This document shows positions 45,231-54,418 of a DNA stretch of 64,000 bases, one piece after another; the first letter of the stretch is position 1, and the number at the start of each line of letters is the position of its first letter. The DNA is taken from NCBI GenBank assembly GCA_020344415.1, contig CP070825.1, forward strand, positions 3,221,388 to 3,285,387. Reading direction: 5' to 3'. Source of the DNA: Candidatus Aminicenantota bacterium. GTDB taxonomy: Bacteria > Acidobacteriota > Aminicenantia > Aminicenantales > Aminicenantaceae. The notes beneath the pieces are model-generated. The model had not been told where the DNA came from. It saw only the letters and a list, made by a program, of their open reading frames with translations, and did not search any database. A program made the translations under genes and the position numbers.

Positions 45231-46544
45231 TCACATGCTCCAACGCACGAGGAATTCCAGACGGGCACTGAAGATTACCATTAAGATTCCTACTATGGTT
45301 ATGATAATCCAGGGAACCCAAGTGCTCCTTAGGAATGTCCAGTACGATCCCTTGTATTCAGAGACCATCACGCTGAGCCTTCCTATGAGAGCGGTCGGGG
45401 GAAGCCCGTCTCCGAGAGGCCAGAGGAGGCTCAATCCAGCCATGACAACTGTTGCATGCAGGCCTATGGAGTCTAAAAACCAGATTAATGGAATACCGAT
45501 AATCGCAGCTCCTCCATAGGTTAAAACACCTTCTGATACAGGAATGATTACAGCCAAAAGTATAAACAGCAATAGAAGAGGAGTGCTGATGACAGCAAAA
45601 GATAGAAGCCCCCGTACTCCGGTAGCCGTCATTACCTGCTGCAGAGAACCCACAACAGCCATTGTTGCGAGCAATGGAAGCAGTCGCTTCACAGTATCTC
45701 TTGAGAGAGAGAGAATTTTTATCCTCACGGGACTTACGAGGAGAGCAACCAATGCTGCGACAGCAAATTGCAGGGGCAGTCCTAGTATTGGCATGGAGAA
45801 AGGCCAGATGCGGTAAGCCACAACTAATCCGAAGAACACTAAGAATGGCAAAAACACCCTCCACCAGCTCATCTTAGAGGGCACGTCTGGCATCTCTTTA
45901 AGGGCGGACTCCAGGTTCATTGTGCCTTCTTTTTTCCATCCCAGAAACAGAACCGTAAATGTTCCAAGGAGTAGCACGGGAATTCCCAGAGGAAGCTCGA
46001 AGCCGACATACGGGATGGCTGTTCCAGCACACAGAATCATTGCCCAGATGTTGACTGGAGGCGCTGCTGCACTGAGACCGGCAACTATGAAGAGGATAGC
46101 AGCTACCCGCCTCTTCGGTATGCCCAGATAACCGAGCGCAAGTGCAATCGGCGCACCTACAACAAGCAGAGATACACTACCCGCCCCGGTGAGCGCACCA
46201 GGAATAAGTATGATTATCATTAAAAGAATGAGGGCAACGGCGCGTTTATTGTAAAAATATTTTATCGTTCCTCTGACAACATAGTTCACACCGCCCGATT
46301 CATTGACAATGGCCATGAATATGGTTGCTGTGGTGAAGACCAGGATGACATCGATGTATGTAAAGCTTCCTTCTACTAGATGGCGTGCCAGCTGGCTTAT
46401 TGGTGGAGCGCTCACAAATGCGCCGGCTGTCCCCCCAGCAATGGCAGCAGAGAGCATGCTTAGCTCTACGGATAGTTTCTTCCATTTAGCTACGGCATAG
46501 GCCACAACCATTATGGCTAGGATAATTCCGATCTGAAGATACAT
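45231..46544 (-). CDS. Ion-transporter-superfamily permease (DctM/GntP/citrate-transporter-like)
   Basis: 437 aa, about 11-12 membrane helices. The two halves each carry Gly-rich re-entrant motifs (PGALTGAGSVSLLVVGAP; SEGVLTYGGAAIIGIP), and AAPPVNIWAMI resembles the APP-containing loop of DctM TRAP large subunits and related IT-superfamily carriers. An organic-anion substrate is likely. No TRAP DctP/DctQ genes are adjacent; instead a 51-aa membrane protein follows and a secreted DUF6305-like protein precedes by 62 bp. The exact family is uncertain. Confidence 0.75.
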   Translation of the reverse strand: MYLQIGIILAIMVVAYAVAKWKKLSVELSMLSAAIAGGTAGAFVSAPPISQLARHLVEGSFTYIDVILVFTTATIFMAIVNESGGVNYVVRGTIKYFYNKRAVALILLMIIILIPGALTGAGSVSLLVVGAPIALALGYLGIPKRRVAAILFIVAGLSAAAPPVNIWAMILCAGTAIPYVGFELPLGIPVLLLGTFTVLFLGWKKEGTMNLESALKEMPDVPSKMSWWRVFLPFLVFFGLVVAYRIWPFSMPILGLPLQFAVAALVALLVSPVRIKILSLSRDTVKRLLPLLATMAVVGSLQQVMTATGVRGLLSFAVISTPLLLLFILLAVIIPVSEGVLTYGGAAIIGIPLIWFLDSIGLHATVVMAGLSLLWPLGDGLPPTALIGRLSVMVSEYKGSYWTFLRSTWVPWIIITIVGILMVIFSARLEFLVRWSM

Positions 46545-46606
46545 GTCAGTTACTCCGAAATTCGATCATTGAATCCCGGACTCTGCGTTTTGGATTATTT
46601 TGGAGA

Positions 46607-47275
46607 TTATTCTTGAAACACCTGTTTAAGGATATCGACAAGATCCAGAGCATACTTGATTTGAGTCAGAGGGATTTCTTTTTCTTTGGCAATTTTGTCA
46701 AAGCGGCCATCTTTATTACTATCTCCGGTTACAATGAGGTAGTCTGCGGAGGGAGCAACGGCATCGATCATCTTTTCGTTATCGCTTCCTGGAGCACCTC
46801 TTTTAGATTGACCTCCGATATGAACTCCGATGATAAAGATCTTTTTTTCCTTGCAGTAATCGATGATTTCCTTCAGTCGTTTGACTTCTTTGTCTACGGT
46901 AAGACCAGAGGCTCCCATGCCTTTTAGGCTTGCTCCAATGGCAAAGATGGCTGTTTTGTAAGAGGTTCCTTCTGGAAATTTTTCAAGGTCTGTGTGTACC
47001 TCCACATGAAAGCCAGGACCTGACTCTTTTCCTGCTAAGCCAACCCCAGCTTCTATTAGCTCAACAGTGGGCACATCGCAATAATCGTATTTTATCCCTG
47101 CCTCTTCGGCTACAATGTTAACCGTAGTCACGTCCGGACTTTGACCAGCAGAGGTGGTAAGAACAGGAAGTTGAGCCTTGGGGATATCCGTTTCTGTCAA
47201 GCCAGATACAGACAGGCATAAAAGAAATCCAACCACGAGTCTCAAGATTAGACCAAATCTCCTTAACATCTTCAT
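46607..47275 (-). CDS. Secreted DUF6305-like protein
   Basis: 222 aa from the ATG at 47275, which gives a good signal peptide (MKMLRRFGLILRLVVGF...). AAGGAG lies 12 nt upstream; a longer start at 47326 would put 17 residues before it. The mature part LPVLTTSAGQSPD, YDYCDVPTVELIEAGVGLAG, FAIGASLKGMGASGLT, IGVHIGGQSKRGAPGSDNEKM and YLIVTGDSNKDG looks like a Rossmann-type alpha/beta domain, which I associate with DUF6305 from memory. It precedes a permease on the same strand and may be its extracytoplasmic partner, but no binding function is known to me. Confidence 0.65.
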   Translation of the reverse strand: MKMLRRFGLILRLVVGFLLCLSVSGLTETDIPKAQLPVLTTSAGQSPDVTTVNIVAEEAGIKYDYCDVPTVELIEAGVGLAGKESGPGFHVEVHTDLEKFPEGTSYKTAIFAIGASLKGMGASGLTVDKEVKRLKEIIDYCKEKKIFIIGVHIGGQSKRGAPGSDNEKMIDAVAPSADYLIVTGDSNKDGRFDKIAKEKEIPLTQIKYALDLVDILKQVFQE

Positions 47276-47320
47276 TTGAAAAAACATCTCCTTAAGAATA
47301 TTTTTTCTAAACTTAATCCC

Positions 47321-47440
47321 TGTCATTGCGGTATGAGCGTAATGTGGTAATTCGACAGGAATGAAAAAACAAGGTGAGTTTGATGAATCAAACTCCTAGA
47401 TTTATGAGATTTCTTCATCAATTCATTCCTCGCAATGACA
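47321..47440. repeat. Composite repeat island (B, inverted C, inverted B)
   Basis: TGTCATTGCGG (47321-47331), GAGTTTGATGAATCAAACTC (47374-47393) and CCTCGCAATGACA (47428-47440). The two outer words are inverted copies. It lies between the DUF6305-like gene and a C69 peptidase. Confidence 0.6.
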
Positions 47441-47452
47441 AAAATAATATTA

Positions 47453-49219
47453 TTACTTTTTCTTTTTTGGCGGATTCTGTGGCACTAATTTATCATACTC
47501 AACAAGCAGCCTGAGGAACCACTCAGGATACTGCAACCGTTGGGTTTTCCTTGTTTTTGTGTTGTAAACCCATAGTTTATTGTATTTGACGAGCAATTCA
47601 TCGCCTAATTTCCACCAAGCATCGATAACACTGTTTGCATTGGAATTGCAGTAGTCGGTTAAGAATGTGATAGCTTGGGCAGGGTCCTTCTTATAAAGCT
47701 CATGGGCAAGTTTATCAACAGTGGCTGTCCTGGCTGTAGCTTCTCCTTCCCACTTTTCCTGCGCTTTTCTGACTTCTTTGATAGCATGGGAGTATACAAC
47801 TTGAGTATGAAAATCGACGTAATCAAACGCCCACCTGGCAGACTTTCTGTCGAATACCCAGTGATCTCCAATTTTAAAAGATTCAGGGATTTTGGTGATG
47901 CCGGCATAAAGGGGCACGAAACAGGATGTGTCCTGAGCGCCGAAAGCCAACCAGATTATCCCTCCGACGGGATTCGGCAACCAGTCTCTGCATTGGGTGA
48001 CGGTCACATATTCTGCTCGGTTGACGCCAATGAGTCGAGCGGTGTTATAGGTGTTGCCATTAACTTTGAAGGGTCTGGGGAGATAATTTGGATTCTCGAA
48101 TGGACCCCCCTGAAGCCCTCTCACCGGGTCGAACGGAGTGCCTTGGAAATGATCTCGTACGATGTTCATCACATCCTGCACTGAAAATTTTTTATCTGGC
48201 TTGACAGAGAAGGGAAGCTCCATGTTGGGTGTATCTGGGCTGAACTTTTGTGAGGGAGCTACCAAGTCGAAGAATCGCCAGAGACGGACCCACGTTCCCC
48301 TGGAGCTGGATGCACTTTGTTCGTTTGGAGAGTAGGCTTTCTTCCAGTTAAAAGGTTTGCCGCCTTTCGGATCATAGTAGCCATGGTCAGCAGCGTAAGA
48401 AATGACGTTAGAAGAGACCATAAAATAATCCGGATTTTTGAGGTCAATCTCTCCGATTCTTGATTCGTTCGGGCAGACGCTGACATGGTCATCCGGGACT
48501 CTCTGGGCACACCAGATCGAGCCGGGCTTTCCACTCTCCGGGGTCCACAGCGGACCAACAGGCATGATCTCGAAGATCCAGACTTCATTCGGATCGGACA
48601 CAGCAAGCATCTCGCCGTCATCGTGAAATCCGTATCCATGTTTTCCTGTTATTTCTCCCATGAACTTGATCGCTTCGCGTGCTGTTTTGCACCTTTCCAT
48701 CGCAAGCAGTGTCAGCATGGATAGGTCAATTTTGGCAGAAGGAGTCGGATTTTTCATCTTGGGGCGGCAGCCGATTGTTGACTCTGCGATAGCTAGCTGA
48801 TGTTCATTCATGTACCCGAACATCCCATGGAAGTAGGCATTTGTGCGGGAAACCTGTGGGATTTCAAGATCGGTAAAGTTTTCCTTAATCTTCTCCCATT
48901 TGAGTCCCTCTTCGGGAGGCCATGTTATGTATTGAGATATGTGGTAGATCTTACGCGTTGAGCCAGGCTCATGTTCTTGTGCCGGAACATACCGCCAAGT
49001 CCAATCGCAGAAACTGCAGTCGCAGGTATGAGTGGTCATCACCGAGCCATCGACAGAAGCATTTTTACCAACGATGACCACAGTACAGCCGTCTCGCGGT
49101 ATGTCTGACGCACGCGAATCGCACTTCTCACAATCGGATGAAGTGAATACAGACGGGCTAAAAAATGTCAGAGTAATTATCAAGGCGATAAAACACATGA
49201 ATATCCTTTTTACAATCAC
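47453..49219 (-). CDS. Secreted C69 family dipeptidase, paralog 1
   Basis: 588 aa, GTG start at 49219 with AAGGAGG upstream. The signal peptide (~1-26) is followed by SDCEKCDSRASDIPRDGC; Cys45 in GCTVVIVGKNASVDGSV is the Ntn nucleophile position of C69 (PepD-like) peptidases, normally exposed by removal of the preceding residues. DGEMLAVSDPNEVWIFEIMP and RVPDDHVSVCPNESRI are conserved family motifs. Expected to hydrolyse dipeptides in the periplasm. Paralog 2 lies directly upstream on the same strand, and paralog 3 is at 56829. Four Cys around position 30-45 and CDCSFCDW hint at disulfides or a metal site. Confidence 0.88.
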   Translation of the reverse strand: MIVKRIFMCFIALIITLTFFSPSVFTSSDCEKCDSRASDIPRDGCTVVIVGKNASVDGSVMTTHTCDCSFCDWTWRYVPAQEHEPGSTRKIYHISQYITWPPEEGLKWEKIKENFTDLEIPQVSRTNAYFHGMFGYMNEHQLAIAESTIGCRPKMKNPTPSAKIDLSMLTLLAMERCKTAREAIKFMGEITGKHGYGFHDDGEMLAVSDPNEVWIFEIMPVGPLWTPESGKPGSIWCAQRVPDDHVSVCPNESRIGEIDLKNPDYFMVSSNVISYAADHGYYDPKGGKPFNWKKAYSPNEQSASSSRGTWVRLWRFFDLVAPSQKFSPDTPNMELPFSVKPDKKFSVQDVMNIVRDHFQGTPFDPVRGLQGGPFENPNYLPRPFKVNGNTYNTARLIGVNRAEYVTVTQCRDWLPNPVGGIIWLAFGAQDTSCFVPLYAGITKIPESFKIGDHWVFDRKSARWAFDYVDFHTQVVYSHAIKEVRKAQEKWEGEATARTATVDKLAHELYKKDPAQAITFLTDYCNSNANSVIDAWWKLGDELLVKYNKLWVYNTKTRKTQRLQYPEWFLRLLVEYDKLVPQNPPKKKK

Positions 49220-49297
49220 CTTTTACCTCCTTATAAGTTTGTAGTGAAAATGTTGCATATCGTATATATCATTTTTCCCCCAATTTGACTAGCTCCG

Positions 49298-49425
49298 TGT
49301 CATTGCGAGTAGAGTGCGGCAATCTCATTACAATAATAACGTGGGCTTGAAAACAACATCCTCTATATATGAATCACACGCCCATATCTATAAGATTGCT
49401 TCGCCCTTTCAGGGCTCGCAATGAC
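49298..49425. repeat. B-module inverted pair
   Basis: GTCATTGCGAGTAGAGTGCG then GCAATCTC (about 49299-49327), and the inverse AGATTGCTTCGCCC ... GCTCGCAATGAC (49393-49424), facing each other across about 65 bp, in the leader between the two C69 paralogs. Confidence 0.6.
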
Positions 49426-49471
49426 CTCAGCAAAATTCTCTCAGTCTATCGTAAAGCCAAATTTGGTGTTA

Positions 49472-51238
49472 TTATTTTTTCTTTTTTGGCGGCTCCTGGG
49501 GTACCAATTTATCATACTCTACAAGCAGCCTCAGCCACCATTCAGGATACTGCAACCGGTTCATTTTTCTCGTCTTGGCATCATAAACCCAGAGTTTATT
49601 GTATTTGACGAGTAAATCGTCGCCCAATTTCCACCAGGCATCTACAACGCTTTTTGCATTGCTGTTACAGTAGTCGGTTAAAAAAGTGCTGGCTTGAGAG
49701 GGATCATTCTTGTAGAGCTTTAAAGCCAATGCATCAATGGTGGGTGTTCTTGCTAATGCGCTTCCTTCCCATTTTCCCTGAGCCTTTCTTACCTCCTTGA
49801 TGGCGCGGGAGTATACAACTTGAGTGTGAAAATCGACGTAATCAAAAGCCCATCTAGCTGAATCTCTGTTGAATACCCAGTGGTCTCCGATTTTGAAGGA
49901 ACCAGGAATCCGGGTTATGCCAATATAGAACGGCATGAAACTTGATGTATCCAGGACACCGAGTGCTAACCATACTATTCCTCCAACGGGGTTGGGCAGC
50001 CAACTCCTGCTTTGGGTGAGGGTGACATACTCAGACCTGTTAACACCGATGATTCTTGCGGTATTGTAGGTTTTGCCATCGAGCTTGAATGGCCTGGGCA
50101 GATAGTTAGGGTTCTTGAATGGTCCACCTTGAAGGCCTCTTACTGGATCGAAGGGAGTCCCTTCGAATTTATCTCGCATGATGGTAATAACATCCTGAAC
50201 AGAAAGCTTCTTGTCAGGCTTTACCGAGAATGGAAGCTCCATATTCGGTATATCGGGGCTGAGTTTTTGTGAGGGAACTACGAGGTCAAAAAAGCGCCAG
50301 AGGCGGACTCTCGTTCCTCTTGAGCTGGATGCGCTGTATTCGCTCGGCGAGTAGGATTTCTTCCAGTTAAAGAGTTCACCGCTATTCGGGTCGTAATAGC
50401 CATGCTCGACTGCGTGCGAGATTACATTCGGTGACGCCATAAAGTAGTCCGGATTGTCGAGATCGATCTCTCCGATTCTGGATTCATTCTGACAAACGCT
50501 GACATGGTCATCCGGGACTCTTTGAGCGCACCATACGGCTCCGGGTTTCCCGCTATCAGGGGTCCACAGGGGGCCGACCGGCATTATTTCAAAAACCCAG
50601 ACTTCATTTGCATCAGCCACAGCAAGCATCTCTCCGCTGTCGTGATAACCATATCCGTATTTTTCTGAAAGTGATCCCATGAGTTTGATAGCCTCGCGGG
50701 CTGTTTTGCATCTTTCCATTGCAATCAAGGTCAGTGTTGTAATATCGAATTTTGCCACAGGCGTCGGATTGTTCATCTTGGGACGACAGCCAACAGTCGA
50801 TTCTGCCATGGCCAGTTGATGTTCATTCATATAACCGAATACACCATGCAGATAGGCAAATGTATGCGGTACTTGAGGGATTTCAAGATCGGTGAAGTTT
50901 TCCTTGATTTTGTCCCATTTTAAGCCTTGCTCAGGCGGCCATGTCCTGATCTGCGATATATAGTAGATTTTGCGCGTCGACCCAGGCTCATGGTCTGCTG
51001 CGGGCACATGACGCCACGTCCAATCACACATGCCACAATCTGCGGAATGAGTAGTAATAACAGAGCCATCCTCTGAAGCCTCTTTGCCAACCATCACAAC
51101 AGTACAGGCCTCTAGTGGCAATTCTTTTAGCGCATAATCACATTTTTCACAATCAGGCGAAGTCAGCATGATGGTGTTTAGAAAAACTACAGTCAAAAGC
51201 AACAGACCAGCGATCGAAAATAGTCGTTTTAAATTCAT
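49472..51238 (-). CDS. Secreted C69 family dipeptidase, paralog 2
   Basis: 588 aa from the ATG at 51238, which has GGAGGG 6 nt upstream; a start at 51262 would place the ribosome site inside the gene. It is the same length as paralog 1 and aligned almost without gaps: signal peptide, SPDCEKCDYALKELPLEAC with nucleophile Cys45, ACTVVMVGKEASEDGSV, DSGEMLAVADANEVWVFEIMP, RVPDDHVSVCQNESRI and the tail LVPQEPPKKKK. A recent tandem duplication is likely. The pair suggests a dosage need or different dipeptide ranges. Confidence 0.88.
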   Translation of the reverse strand: MNLKRLFSIAGLLLLTVVFLNTIMLTSPDCEKCDYALKELPLEACTVVMVGKEASEDGSVITTHSADCGMCDWTWRHVPAADHEPGSTRKIYYISQIRTWPPEQGLKWDKIKENFTDLEIPQVPHTFAYLHGVFGYMNEHQLAMAESTVGCRPKMNNPTPVAKFDITTLTLIAMERCKTAREAIKLMGSLSEKYGYGYHDSGEMLAVADANEVWVFEIMPVGPLWTPDSGKPGAVWCAQRVPDDHVSVCQNESRIGEIDLDNPDYFMASPNVISHAVEHGYYDPNSGELFNWKKSYSPSEYSASSSRGTRVRLWRFFDLVVPSQKLSPDIPNMELPFSVKPDKKLSVQDVITIMRDKFEGTPFDPVRGLQGGPFKNPNYLPRPFKLDGKTYNTARIIGVNRSEYVTLTQSRSWLPNPVGGIVWLALGVLDTSSFMPFYIGITRIPGSFKIGDHWVFNRDSARWAFDYVDFHTQVVYSRAIKEVRKAQGKWEGSALARTPTIDALALKLYKNDPSQASTFLTDYCNSNAKSVVDAWWKLGDDLLVKYNKLWVYDAKTRKMNRLQYPEWWLRLLVEYDKLVPQEPPKKKK

Positions 51239-51362
51239 TGTTCCCTCCTTGTATAAATCCATAGAGATGAATTCATTTCAAATGCTTGAACTCATGAAGC
51301 TAGACTTATAAATTTCTAAGAGATTATATAATTTTTTATCATTATCCAAAAGTCAATTCATT

Positions 51363-51379
51363 TCAATAATTCAGGTTAA
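51363..51379 (+). repeat. Right half of the TTAAC..TGAATTATTCA repeat
   Basis: TCAATAATTCAGGTTAA equals the right terminal repeat of the 33995-34249 element except for its first bases. No left arm is seen. It lies about 80 bp upstream of the AICAR transformylase gene in the same orientation as the hairpin copies relative to their genes. Confidence 0.5.
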
Positions 51380-51458
51380 ATAAGCTGGAGTATGCTGCTT
51401 ATAATAAGTATACTGAAGAAGTGATGCTTAGAGTAATTGATACACTCAAAGGAGGTCG

Positions 51459-52646
51459 ATGAAAATGCCAAGAGGAACAGATGTCACCGCTATGAAAAGG
51501 ACTTATAGGACACCAGTAGAGGGAGAATTTCCAGACGAATTAATGATAGGCCTGGAAAGTGAATCAGGGCTAAGATACGGTGAAAATCCCAATCAGCCTG
51601 CCGCTGTGTACAGGTTCAAAGGCACTAGTCTGCCTAAACTAACGAACATACGACTGGCAAAGACGGGTAAGGGGGGATTGTCAGCAACAAATTTTATGGA
51701 TGTAGCAAGGGCTCTGGAGATATTGAAATTTTTTGAGGCTCCATCGGCTGCGGTCATGAAGCATCTCATCCCTTCAGGGTTTGCTACCCAACATGAAAAA
51801 AACAGCTTAGATGATATTTACAAAAAGGCAAGGGATGCTGATGCGAGAAGCGCTTTTGGCTCGATCGTTGTTATGAACAGACCTTTGGATAAAGCAACAG
51901 CTGAAGCCGTGATGGAAAGTTATGTGGAAGGGATCGCTGTACCAGAATATGAAGAAGGGACAATAGAAATACTACAGAGAAAAAAAGACATTAGAGCCAT
52001 TCAATTTTCAAATCTAGATAAATTACCGAGATTTATCGGGGATGATGTCGAGGGATTATATGATCTCAAGGTTTTGCCAACAGGAAGGGTAATTGCCCAA
52101 AAGCCTTACTTAAGCAGCATAAAAGGCCCCGAAGATTTAGTCCTGGATCCTTTGGTTAGGAAAAAGGATAAAGAGACAGGTTTGGAGACAACATATGTTG
52201 TTAAGAGGGACCCAACCCCCAATGAGCTAAGAGATATGTTGACCGCTTGGTATGTGAATCTAGGTGTAAGAAGCAACGGGATTGTTTTTGTAAAAGAGGG
52301 GGTAACAGTAGCTATTGGTGCCGGACAGCAGGAGAGAGTCGGTGCGGTTGAACAGGCGATTATAAAAACATACCAGAAAGCCATGGATAGAGAGGAAGTT
52401 ACTTACAGCTCTCTCGAGGGCGCTTCGGCTAGAGAGAGACTGTCTGTCAATCCCTTGGAGGGTGCTGTTTTTTCTTCAGATGCTTTTTTCCCTTTCCGGG
52501 ATTCCATAGATATTTCCGCAGAAGTGGGCGTTACAGCCGTAATCCAGCCAGGGGGGTCTGTGAGGGATTATGAAGTCATAGAAGCAGTCAATGAGCACAA
52601 TATGGCTATGGCCTTTACACTGGAGAGGTGTTTTGCGCACTTCTAA
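51459..52646 (+). CDS. Stand-alone AICAR transformylase (PurH C-terminal domain)
   Basis: 395 aa; GGAGG at 51451-51455 fits the second ATG at 51465 (9 nt) better than the first (3 nt). LRYGENPNQPAAVYR opens the AICARFT domain. MKHLIPSGFA near residue 100 carries the catalytic Lys-His pair (VKHxNPCG in classical PurH, so Cys-Gly is replaced by Ser-Gly). DARSAFGSIVVMNRPLD, SNGIVFVKEGVTVAIGAGQQERVGA, SSDAFFPFRDSIDISA and AVIQPGGSVRDYEVIEA are strongly conserved. It transfers the formyl group of 10-formyl-THF to AICAR in purine synthesis. The IMP cyclohydrolase half of PurH is absent and not nearby. Confidence 0.9.
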   Translation: MKMPRGTDVTAMKRTYRTPVEGEFPDELMIGLESESGLRYGENPNQPAAVYRFKGTSLPKLTNIRLAKTGKGGLSATNFMDVARALEILKFFEAPSAAVMKHLIPSGFATQHEKNSLDDIYKKARDADARSAFGSIVVMNRPLDKATAEAVMESYVEGIAVPEYEEGTIEILQRKKDIRAIQFSNLDKLPRFIGDDVEGLYDLKVLPTGRVIAQKPYLSSIKGPEDLVLDPLVRKKDKETGLETTYVVKRDPTPNELRDMLTAWYVNLGVRSNGIVFVKEGVTVAIGAGQQERVGAVEQAIIKTYQKAMDREEVTYSSLEGASARERLSVNPLEGAVFSSDAFFPFRDSIDISAEVGVTAVIQPGGSVRDYEVIEAVNEHNMAMAFTLERCFAHF

Positions 52647-52773
52647 AAAAGCGTAAAATATCAAGCAAAAAAATGGAAAAAGTAAATTTATTAGGAATAA
52701 ATCACAGCGTTGTGTTGTCTAACAGATATGAAACAGAAAATGTACAGAATAAAAGAAACTTATGGAGGAAAAA

Positions 52774-53322
52774 ATGAAAAAAATCATAACGCTTTCCGTT
52801 ATCTTTTCTTTTCTGATTTTATTTGCAGCTAGCAGTTTTGCTCAACCTCAACACAGGATGATGAGAAGAGGGAAAAATTTTGCGAATAGAGCGCCAGCTA
52901 GAATCCTTTCTGTTCTCAAAGCAAAAAAGAAAGAGCTCAAAATAACCGATAGTCAGATCGAGAAGATTAAAAGCCTAACGTTTTCGTTTGAAGAGAAGAT
53001 GATCAAAATGAGAAGCAATTGCAGTTTACAGCGCCTGGAAATAAAGAAGCTCTTCCAGGATAGAGAAAACCTGGATTATGATAAGATAAAAGCGGCTCTT
53101 TCCAAAGCGTCAAGTGGCAGGCATGATATGGTTATTGAAAGGCTGAAATTGAGAGAAGAAATAGGAAAAATCTTGACTCCTGAGCAGCGTGAAGCAATAA
53201 AGTCCATGCAGAAAGACAGATTGAAACAGAGAGCAGCATTACTGAGGAAAGGAAGAGGATTATTTCAAAGAGGAGAAAGAGAACAGCAATTTCCTCGACT
53301 AAAAAGACGAATTAGAAGATAG
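52774..53322 (+). CDS. Spy/CpxP-like periplasmic protein
   Basis: 182 aa from the ATG at 52774; the in-frame ATG at 52762 overlaps the GGAGG ribosome site. A signal peptide (1-24, ending SFAQP) is followed by a highly charged all-helical protein with ILTPEQREAIK, the LTxxQ motif of Spy/CpxP/heavy-metal-resistance proteins. Such proteins are envelope chaperones or metal-stress factors. A second, larger Spy-like gene lies at 54845 on the other strand next to a sigma factor, suggesting a shared stress response. Confidence 0.75.
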   Translation: MKKIITLSVIFSFLILFAASSFAQPQHRMMRRGKNFANRAPARILSVLKAKKKELKITDSQIEKIKSLTFSFEEKMIKMRSNCSLQRLEIKKLFQDRENLDYDKIKAALSKASSGRHDMVIERLKLREEIGKILTPEQREAIKSMQKDRLKQRAALLRKGRGLFQRGEREQQFPRLKRRIRR

Positions 53323-53415
53323 CAAAAAGAAAAAGAGTAGCAGTAAAGCTAAAGAACGAGCCTCTGATATGGTCAAGAGTCAGGGGCTCTTATTTATTTT
53401 TATATGGAGGTAGAT

Positions 53416-54264
53416 ATGAGGACCATGATTAAAATACTCGAGCGCACCCGTATTCGAAGGATTAAAATTTTTTCGTGCATCATGTTTCTTTCTGCCTTCT
53501 TCATGGTCAGTTGTACTACCATAAGTACATTTGAGCTGGACAGCAATTGGCGCAGCAGAGAGGTCGTTGTTGACGGGAATAATAACGAATGGCTGGGTGC
53601 CATGTTGTATTTTGAGGGTGAATACATCTCTGTTGGTATCCGTAATGATGAAAGTTTCTTTTATATGTGTATGATTGCTGAGGAACCCATCATACGAGCT
53701 CAAGTGATGCGCCAGGGTTTTACAGTGTGGTTTGACCCGGATGGAGGTGATGAAAAAACCTTTGGGATAAAATTTCCCATCGGAATGCAAGCGATAGGTA
53801 CTCCAGAGAAGATGATTCCTAGGAGAGAGAGAGAAAGTGAACCTGATCCGGAAGAGATGCAAAGAGCCTTCAGGAGATTACTGGCAGAATTGGAAATCCT
53901 TGGACCTGGGAAGGATGAACAAGCAAGGCTAAAGGTAGAAGAGGCAAAAGGCATTGATATTGTATTGAATATCTCAGGTGAGATGCTTGTCTATGAACTT
54001 AAAGTCCCGCTCTTGCACAATGAGCAGCATCCTTATGCTGTTGGGGCAGAGGTAGGCAATTTGATAGGAGTAGGATTGGAAATTCCAAAGCTTGATATGA
54101 GTGCAATAAGGGATCGCATGGGCGGCAGAAGACCCGGAGGCACAGGAATGCCTGGTGGCGGTAGAATCGGTGGCATGGGAATGCGCGGCGCCAGAGGACT
54201 ATGGATGCCGAGAGGAATAAAACTTTGGATGGCCATACAGCTTGCCGCTGGACAAAGCCAGTAA
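53416..54264 (+). CDS. Predicted lipoprotein with CBM9/DOMON-like N-terminus and Gly/Met-rich tail
   Basis: 282 aa from the ATG at 53416 (GGAGG upstream at about 53406). The signal sequence ends FMVSCTTIS, a good lipobox. VVVDGNNNEW, EYISVGIRNDESFFYMCMIA and GFTVWFDPDGGDEKTFGIKFP follow the pattern of carbohydrate-binding family 9/DOMON-like domains seen in bacterial outer-membrane and heme-associated proteins. The C-terminal ~50 residues are rich in Gly, Arg and Met. The binding target is unknown. It lies 93 bp after the Spy-like gene. Confidence 0.65.
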   Translation: MRTMIKILERTRIRRIKIFSCIMFLSAFFMVSCTTISTFELDSNWRSREVVVDGNNNEWLGAMLYFEGEYISVGIRNDESFFYMCMIAEEPIIRAQVMRQGFTVWFDPDGGDEKTFGIKFPIGMQAIGTPEKMIPRRERESEPDPEEMQRAFRRLLAELEILGPGKDEQARLKVEEAKGIDIVLNISGEMLVYELKVPLLHNEQHPYAVGAEVGNLIGVGLEIPKLDMSAIRDRMGGRRPGGTGMPGGGRIGGMGMRGARGLWMPRGIKLWMAIQLAAGQSQ

Positions 54265-54418
54265 AGCAGTGTAAAAAATTCCTCCAATATTGCATTCATA
54301 GTCATTTTCAAATTAGAATAAAAGTCTGTTGAATTTAAGTAACAGAGTTGAACTTTTGTTTGGGCAATTCGTAGAAGTACATGAGGGTACAAATTTTATA
54401 TCTATAAAGGAGGTCATC

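Noticed and set aside
45358..45864. 168-codon minus-strand frame inside the IT-superfamily permease gene
   Set aside because: A shadow in another frame of a clearly coding membrane protein; Ser/Cys/His-rich translation without motifs.
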